From Bacillus sp. FJAT-29814 (lineage in GTDB: Bacteria; Bacillota; Bacilli; Bacillales; Cytobacillaceae), in contig NZ_LMTJ01000005.1 of assembly GCF_001510715.1 (NCBI RefSeq), positions 796,138 to 860,137 of the forward strand: a stretch of DNA of 64,000 nucleotides, given 5' to 3'. The notes beneath the pieces are model-generated. The model made no database searches, had not been told where the DNA came from, and saw only the letters and a program-made list of their open reading frames with translations. Positions 59,379-64,000 of the stretch are shown here, one piece after another; position 1 is the stretch's first letter; each line of letters begins with the position of its first letter. The position numbers and the translations under genes are program-made.

Positions 59379-59945
59379 TTATTTATTCAGCTTTCCTCTT
59401 GCAGAGGGAGACTGAGATGTTAATTTTGCTTCCATATAACGTAGTAAACCAAGGATTAAAACAATCGCAATTCCCATCGCATATAAAATGATTGCCCAAG
59501 GCTCCGAGCTGTCCGTTCCTATCGCTATGCCGTGCAGCAGCATGAAAAGCCAAGCTGGAATGACAGCCAAATGCAGCTTCTTCCAGTTTTTTAATCCCAA
59601 TTTTTTTATTAAAAAATCTGACGAAACGATCACGAGTAAGAACAAATAAAACGATATGGTACCGAGCCCCGAATTAACAGGGGCGTTTTTCGCATAAAAC
59701 GGAATGATTAATTCTAATAACGAATAAGGAACGTAATCATCCTGCCAAATTAACAAAATATGAAAGAATATGGTCAGCAATCCATACCACCCACTTGTTT
59801 GATGAAGTGATCCCAGTGCAGCCTTTTTGCGTTTCATAATCGAAAACGATCCCATCAATCCGAATGAAAGCGATAGGGTCATGAAGTAATACGCCAAAAA
59901 ACCTGAAGCACGAATCAACGTCCAATTGGAAAAATATTCACTCAT
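59379..59945 (-). CDS. Ferric-reductase-like transmembrane heme protein (YedZ/MsrQ-like)
   Basis: 188 residues, six membrane segments. Four histidines sit in pairs typical for bis-heme ferric reductase domains: H49 (SLHQTSGW) and H62 (FFHILLI), and two in the last loops (KLHLAVIP and LLHGIAIG). No NAD or FAD domain is attached, so it would need a partner. ATG overlaps the ApbE stop codon (ATGA), with GGAGG inside the end of the apbE gene. Last gene of the operon. Confidence 0.8.
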   Translation of the reverse strand: MSEYFSNWTLIRASGFLAYYFMTLSLSFGLMGSFSIMKRKKAALGSLHQTSGWYGLLTIFFHILLIWQDDYVPYSLLELIIPFYAKNAPVNSGLGTISFYLFLLVIVSSDFLIKKLGLKNWKKLHLAVIPAWLFMLLHGIAIGTDSSEPWAIILYAMGIAIVLILGLLRYMEAKLTSQSPSARGKLNK

Positions 59946-60880
59946 AGGGCACCTCCGGAGGAATGAATCATATTGCCATTCTCATTAACTAATAGAATCG
60001 TATAGTTTGGATTGATGGCTGTTAACAGACTCGCTAAAGTTTGTCCCTTTTCCATAAAGCAAAGCTTTGCCATGACCTCTGCATCAAGACAATTATCGGT
60101 TATGGCGGTTGCCTGGATTATCGTTGTCCCCACCGGCTGTCCTGTCTTTCCGTTTATTAGATGATGCTTTTTCTCATTCCCCTGCATCCAACTGCGATAG
60201 ATGATATTAGAGGTAGCGAGACTGCCATTTTGGATGCGATATTGGGTGATATCCAGGTCTGTGTCATGTGGATTCGCAACTCCGATGGTCCATGTTTTAC
60301 TGCCATCGGACCAAACAATGATATCCCCTCCGCCATCGACTATTCCGGTTTTTGCCCCGCCGATATTTTTTAACCAGTTTGCGGTAGCTTGGACAGCGTA
60401 GCCCTTGCCGATTCCGCCCAGGTCGATTTGGCCGGGAGCCGCTCTTTCGACTGTGGAAGCCTTCCTATTAAACCTGAACGGGGAGATTTGTACATCAAAA
60501 ACAGCTGGCGGTTTCCCGGTTTCAGGCTTTCCTAAACGGAAGGGGAAGGAATGTGCATAGCCATGAAACTGAAGCTGTGGCAGCAGATAGGGTGAAAAGA
60601 ATCCTCCTGATTTTTGCCGATACGACTCAGCATGTAGCAGCACATCAATCAGCGGAGGTGAGACGATCACTTTTTCTCCGGTTTTCAGTTGATTGATACG
60701 AGCAAGTTCATTGTCGGTACGAAACCTTGACCATTCTTTTTCCACATAGTGCAGCCAACCGCTAATGACATCCTTCCAATTTTTTTGCAAACAGTCTGTC
60801 ACTGCAATATAAAAGTCTGTATTCATGATTTGGATGGTCAAACAGTCCAATTCCTTACGTTCTTCGCGTTTGTCGATCAC
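59942..60880 (-). CDS. apbE: FAD:protein FMN transferase ApbE
   Basis: 312 residues. The ApbE signature is present: DLGGIGKGYAVQATANWL, GIVDGGGDI, then the metal site in TAITDNCLDAEVMAKL. It moves FMN onto a threonine of an FMN-binding (NQRC/RnfG-type) protein outside the membrane. No signal peptide is obvious, so secretion or anchoring needs to be checked. GTG start follows GGAGTGG. It overlaps the 81-aa gene. No FMN-binding target gene is seen in this operon. Confidence 0.9.
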   Translation of the reverse strand: MIDKREERKELDCLTIQIMNTDFYIAVTDCLQKNWKDVISGWLHYVEKEWSRFRTDNELARINQLKTGEKVIVSPPLIDVLLHAESYRQKSGGFFSPYLLPQLQFHGYAHSFPFRLGKPETGKPPAVFDVQISPFRFNRKASTVERAAPGQIDLGGIGKGYAVQATANWLKNIGGAKTGIVDGGGDIIVWSDGSKTWTIGVANPHDTDLDITQYRIQNGSLATSNIIYRSWMQGNEKKHHLINGKTGQPVGTTIIQATAITDNCLDAEVMAKLCFMEKGQTLASLLTAINPNYTILLVNENGNMIHSSGGAL

Positions 60881-61100
60881 GATTCTCCACTCCTATAACC
60901 TTGACGCCATTTACTTCATAATTGCTCCAATCAAGCTGAACGTATTCCTGTTCTTGTTTGCTCATCGAATCGATCGGTGCTGAAATCATCGACTGTGTTT
61001 CCCCATTCGGTTGATTTCCCCCCACCTGACCGATGACGAAAGCTGACAGGGCGGTGCCGGTTAAGCCAATCAGCCATTTTGATTTCTTTGAGTTTGCCAT
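60855..61100 (-). CDS. Small membrane-anchored protein (81 aa)
   Basis: One N-terminal membrane segment (KWLIGLTGTALSAFVIGQVGG) and a polar extracytoplasmic tail (DWSNYEVNGVKVIGVENRD). ATG follows GGAGG; the 3' end overlaps apbE by 26 nt. It has no S/T-G-A-T flavinylation motif and no heme-binding CxxCH. No family recognised. Its position suggests an accessory or assembly role in the redox operon. Confidence 0.65.
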   Translation of the reverse strand: MANSKKSKWLIGLTGTALSAFVIGQVGGNQPNGETQSMISAPIDSMSKQEQEYVQLDWSNYEVNGVKVIGVENRDRQTRRT

Positions 61101-61115
61101 TCTAATAATCCTCCT

Positions 61116-61742
61116 TTAAAAAGTTTGCAAAACCATTGCTGTTTTCTCTTCATCCCAAGACACCCGGTAACCTAATGCGTTCGCAGCCACTGAAATCGGG
61201 ATATAAACGGAATTCTCATAAGCCACCGCCTGGACTGGCATTGGAGTCTTGACCCGATTTTCGTATGCTGCATTTGAACCTGCCCTGACAATCAGCTCTC
61301 GCTCCCCATTTGTTAAAACATTAATTTTGGTCAGTGGAAAAAATTTTGATCTACCCCCCAGAGCTTTAACGAATTCCTCCGAAGAAACGAGAAGCTGACC
61401 GTCTTGCGGAATCATGTAAAGTCGCTTCTCTGTGTTATCGTTTATCAAGAGCACTTCGGTAGGTGCATCAATTGGTAACGGCTGGGCGGGGTTATTTCGC
61501 GCTTCCCGTGACCAAATATTCCAAAACTCCGTTTGCGAAGGTATCGGAGCCTGTGACTCCCGAGTGTTTTTCCATTCGTCATCATAGTTGTCATCGTCAT
61601 CATAATCCTCATCGTGGTCCTTTTGATAATGCTCATACTTTTCGTCATCATCATCGTCATCATCGGCAAAGACTGGCGTGCCGATAGCAACTAACATGAA
61701 CAAGGTTGTAAAAATGATAAGCCATTTGCCTTTTTGTTTCAT
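61116..61742 (-). CDS. Secreted stalk-domain protein (copper amine oxidase N-like) with acidic tract
   Basis: 208 residues. Signal peptide ending near VFADD. An acidic tract rich in Asp and Tyr (residues about 27-58, DDDDDDDE and YDDDDNYDDEW) is followed by a stalk domain from about 90 (VLLINDNTEKRLYMIPQDGQLLVSSEE; YENSVYIPISVAANALGYRVSWD, each read in part). Acidic tracts like this may bind cations. First gene of the operon stalk - 81 aa - apbE - ferric reductase. Start follows GGGGGATTTCAAGGGA. Confidence 0.75.
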   Translation of the reverse strand: MKQKGKWLIIFTTLFMLVAIGTPVFADDDDDDDEKYEHYQKDHDEDYDDDDNYDDEWKNTRESQAPIPSQTEFWNIWSREARNNPAQPLPIDAPTEVLLINDNTEKRLYMIPQDGQLLVSSEEFVKALGGRSKFFPLTKINVLTNGERELIVRAGSNAAYENRVKTPMPVQAVAYENSVYIPISVAANALGYRVSWDEEKTAMVLQTF

Positions 61743-61893
61743 TCCCTTGAAATCCCCCTTTTCCTCTTCTTGTAAAAAAGTTTAGTCAGCCACTCTGAAA
61801 TGAAACTGAAAAGGATATGATAAAATAAATAAAAACTCGCCGATTGGCAAGTCCGTTAGGACGAAGACAGAGGCGTAGTTGAATTTATGCGAC

Positions 61894-61936
61894 ATAAGAA
61901 ATTATAAAAATTCTGGAGAATTTTATAATTTCTTAT
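61894..61936 (+). promoter_or_regulatory. Long AT-rich hairpin in the mug leader
   Basis: ATAAGAAATTATAAAAATTC pairs with GAATTTTATAATTTCTTAT around TGGA; about 19 bp with one bulged base. It is followed by TAGC, not a T tract, so it is not a normal terminator. Confidence 0.6.
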
Positions 61937-61974
61937 TAGCTAAAAAAATATCACATGCTGGAAGGAGGAGTTTC

Positions 61975-62481
61975 ATGAATTTGGTTCCAGACCGTATCAA
62001 GGAACATTTGCATATTCTTTTTGTTGGGTTTAATCCGAGCATCCGGTCAAGTGAAACAGGTCATCATTTTGCCAATCCGAATAACCGGTTTTGGCGGATT
62101 CTTTTTGAGGCTGGGCTTACACCACGAAAGTTTACGGCAGCGGAGGACGATCTCCTGTTGGAATTGGGGTTTGGTATTACTAATATTGTCGCGAGGCCAA
62201 CAAAAGCTGCCGATGAAATTACGAAAGAAGAGTATCGCGAAGGAAGGGAGATATTAAAACAAAAGATAGCCGTAATAAAACCGAAAATTGTTTGCTATGT
62301 CGGCAAAGGAGTTTATCTGCAATTCAGCGGAAAAAAGGAAGCGCCATGGGGGATCCAGGAGGAGGCGGTCGTACCGGGAACGGTTGACTTCGTGGCCCCG
62401 TCTTCAAGTGGATTGGTCAGAATGAGGCTCGAAGAGATGGTACAGATTTATCGGGGGCTGTCACAGCTGACTTCTGAATAA
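61975..62481 (+). CDS. mug: G/U(T)-mismatch-specific DNA glycosylase (Mug)
   Basis: 168 residues, uracil-DNA glycosylase superfamily. Motif 1 VGFNPSIRSSETGHHFANPNNRFW (read in parts) has the Mug/TDG GxNPG-like N and FAxPxNxFW; the late motif is APSSSGLVRMR. It removes uracil or thymine from mismatches with G, starting base-excision repair. ATG 61975 follows GGAAGGAGGAG; the longer open frame lies in the hairpin leader. Confidence 0.9.
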   Translation: MNLVPDRIKEHLHILFVGFNPSIRSSETGHHFANPNNRFWRILFEAGLTPRKFTAAEDDLLLELGFGITNIVARPTKAADEITKEEYREGREILKQKIAVIKPKIVCYVGKGVYLQFSGKKEAPWGIQEEAVVPGTVDFVAPSSSGLVRMRLEEMVQIYRGLSQLTSE

Positions 62482-62516
62482 AAACATCGACGGCTAAGGA
62501 TACCGTCGATGTTTTG
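62480..62516. terminator. Bidirectional terminator between mug and the cyclase gene
   Basis: AAAACATCGACGG/CCGTCGATGTTTT, 13-bp stem. Confidence 0.92.
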
Positions 62517-62518
62517 GG

Positions 62519-64000
62519 TTATGAACCAAACTTTTTTTGATAATGCGCCAATGCGAGAAGCGGGAAGATATAACGGTAGCTATGGTAGTGGATATAAAAC
62601 GCTCCGCCCATTCCTTGGCCTTTTGGATAGTCAGTCGTCCAATCATCTTTTTCAAGTGAAGCCAATAAGTAGGCCAGGCCCTTTCGTATTTCTGCTGTAG
62701 GCTTTTCAGATACTGCAATCAATGTGTCAAGTGCCCAGGCAGTATGTGTCAAAGTGCTGCTGCCAAGCGGAACGTATTGCTTTTTCGTATCGCTAAGACA
62801 CGATTCGCCCCAGCCGCCATCGTGGTTTTGAATACTGCGGAACCAGGAAACTGCCATTTGGACAGAGGGATCGTTTGGTGAAACCCCGACAGCGGACAAA
62901 CCTGTAACGGCCGCCCATGTTCCGTACGTATAACAAATCCCCCAGCGCCCATACCAGGAACCATCTCGTCTTTGATCCTTTCTTAACCAGTCGATTCCTT
63001 TTTTAATCACAGTGTGACTATTTGGCAGATTCGTATAATTTCCAAAAAATTCAAGTGTTCTACCGGTCAGGTCGGCACATGAAGGGTCCATCAGCAAAAA
63101 TTCCCCTTTTTCCAGCGGGAGAAATTCAAGCAGCTTTGATTCTGTTTCCCTTTCAAACGCCGGCCACCCGCCATCATCATTTTGCATGGAAAATGCCCAG
63201 TTTGTTCCCCGTTCCCATGCTTTTTCCACCGGAGGATCCATTTTTGCGATTGATCTTAACGACGCAGTGGTATCATCGACGTCAGGGTTGATTGTGTTTA
63301 TGTTGGAAAACCCCCAGCCACCAGGCAGGATATTGGGATTATGGATAATCCAATCGCCGAATTTGTCATGCTGTTTCTTTAGTAAAAAACGGTTTGACTT
63401 TTCAACCATCGGATCGTCAACCGGAATCCCTGCCGTTTGTAAGGCATAGCTAATGAGTGAAGTATTCCATACACTTGCCGTTGTATATTGTATATGTGGA
63501 AGACCGGCAATTTCGCATTTCATAGATTTAATCCCATCTACCGCCTTTGTAATGATTGGGTCCGTCTTTTTACGCCCCAATGACAGCAGGGCAAAAATCA
63601 TTAAAAACGTACAGCTGTAGTAGCTTAGAAACGTACCATCCGGTTCAATCCTGTCGAGCATGTATTTTTTTGCGCGGTCAATCGCCAGTTTGCGCAGTTC
63701 ACCCGGAATTCCGATTAAACTTTTTACTCCGTCTTCAATAAAGGATAATAATGACCGCCATTCAGTGGAACGAATCCACTGATCCTCTACGTCGCGATGG
63801 AGATTTAATTCTGATATATCTGGAGTTTGCTTTGTTTTAAGTGAAAACTTTTTTGCGGCCAGAATCATAATCGGTGTCAAATTGGCTCTCGCAAATACGG
63901 AAAAGGAAAAGAAATTTATCGGGAAGATATCAGGCAGGAGAATCACTTCAATCGGCAGCGGGGAAAAGGTAGGCCACTTATATTGACCTGTCAGGGCGAG
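62519..64000 (-). CDS. sqhC: Squalene-hopene/sporulenol cyclase, N terminus outside window
   Basis: The frame is open to the right edge, so about the last 490 residues are present. Family marks: catalytic PDVDDTTA (DXDD), several QW repeats (QNDDGGWPAF, RRDGSWYGRWG, QNHDGGWGES), and CADLTGRTLE. It cyclises squalene-type or tetraprenyl-curcumene-type isoprenoids at the membrane. B. subtilis SqhC makes sporulenol for spores, and this context fits that role. B. subtilis SqhC has about 630 residues, so roughly 140 are missing. The GTG at 63946 is not the true start. Confidence 0.9.
   Translation of the reverse strand, partial: LALTGQYKWPTFSPLPIEVILLPDIFPINFFSFSVFARANLTPIMILAAKKFSLKTKQTPDISELNLHRDVEDQWIRSTEWRSLLSFIEDGVKSLIGIPGELRKLAIDRAKKYMLDRIEPDGTFLSYYSCTFLMIFALLSLGRKKTDPIITKAVDGIKSMKCEIAGLPHIQYTTASVWNTSLISYALQTAGIPVDDPMVEKSNRFLLKKQHDKFGDWIIHNPNILPGGWGFSNINTINPDVDDTTASLRSIAKMDPPVEKAWERGTNWAFSMQNDDGGWPAFERETESKLLEFLPLEKGEFLLMDPSCADLTGRTLEFFGNYTNLPNSHTVIKKGIDWLRKDQRRDGSWYGRWGICYTYGTWAAVTGLSAVGVSPNDPSVQMAVSWFRSIQNHDGGWGESCLSDTKKQYVPLGSSTLTHTAWALDTLIAVSEKPTAEIRKGLAYLLASLEKDDWTTDYPKGQGMGGAFYIHYHSYRYIFPLLALAHYQKKFGS

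Noticed and set aside
61853-61893. Second lysine riboswitch upstream of mug
   Set aside because: Only one block resembles the L-box; the GCCGAAAC and GGGGCTGTC blocks are missing, and mug has no link to lysine.

Overview
The window looks like a chromosomal segment of an endospore-forming member of the Bacillaceae (Bacillus, Neobacillus or Mesobacillus type). The base composition is moderately AT-rich, Shine-Dalgarno sites are strong (AAAGGAGG type), TTG and GTG starts are common, and intrinsic terminators end most transcription units. Spore-former genes recognised from their sequences are RacA, a CsgA-like small spore protein, DUF1657 proteins with a DUF421 (2Duf-like) protein, YmaF, a VanW/YoaR-like protein, YkuD L,D-transpeptidase and a squalene-hopene/sporulenol cyclase. 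No rRNA, tRNA, CRISPR array, prophage or intact insertion sequence was seen. The first and last genes run off the window.

Layout. 1-5.9 kb: end of a membrane protein gene, a CPA2 cation/proton antiporter behind a two-hairpin leader, and a three-gene ABC importer of the TrpXYZ type. 6-9.1 kb: tyrosine/homogentisate catabolism (HppD, flavin reductase, HmgA). 9.2-12.5 kb: Nudix hydrolase, aspartokinase III, and two tandem DUF2238-like membrane proteins. 12.7-16.1 kb: a GntR/RCK_C regulator (BusR architecture) convergent with a CBS-ATPase plus permease/binding-protein fusion transporter (OpuC/EgtU class) that has a tandem operator. 16.2-19.5 kb: M50-like protease, NrnB-like DHH phosphoesterase, membrane acyltransferase. 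19.5-20.7 kb: gene-poor stretch with two inverted copies of a structured repeat and a folded leader before a GreA-C-domain protein. 21.2-29.5 kb: RacA and a second MerR/coiled-coil protein, small proteins, a PLP enzyme, YkuD, YceI and HelD. 30.3-34.9 kb: asparaginyl-tRNA synthetase with a structured leader, a DUF2089/SHOCT-like operon, and LysP lysine permease under a lysine riboswitch. 35-46.5 kb: two YitT-family proteins, an EmrE-type exporter, sporulation-associated small genes, a methyltransferase, VanW, and a winged-helix regulator plus hydrolase operon with a perfect palindromic operator. 46.6-53.1 kb: an acyl-CoA catabolic regulon of ligase, TetR regulator, APH-type kinase, SDR, crotonase and PTE-family hydrolase. 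53.2-59.4 kb: two OmpR/HisKA two-component systems flanking HtrA. 59.4-61.7 kb: ApbE and ferric-reductase-like redox operon. 61.9-64 kb: Mug glycosylase and the cyclase.

Most coherent new hypothesis: the ligase and kinase operons carry nearly identical 18-bp palindromes (46655-46672 and 49203-49220), which makes the 46.6-53.1 kb block one TetR regulon. Its contents (acyl-CoA ligase, APH kinase of ACAD10/LvaA type, SDR, PTE-family lactonase-like hydrolase, and a crotonase without both hydratase glutamates) fit breakdown of lactones or 4-hydroxy acids through phosphorylated acyl-CoAs. The second strong signal is the repeat pair at 19.6 and 20.3 kb, whose stems differ by compensatory changes. 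All functional calls come from reading the sequence and remembered family motifs; no database search was run.
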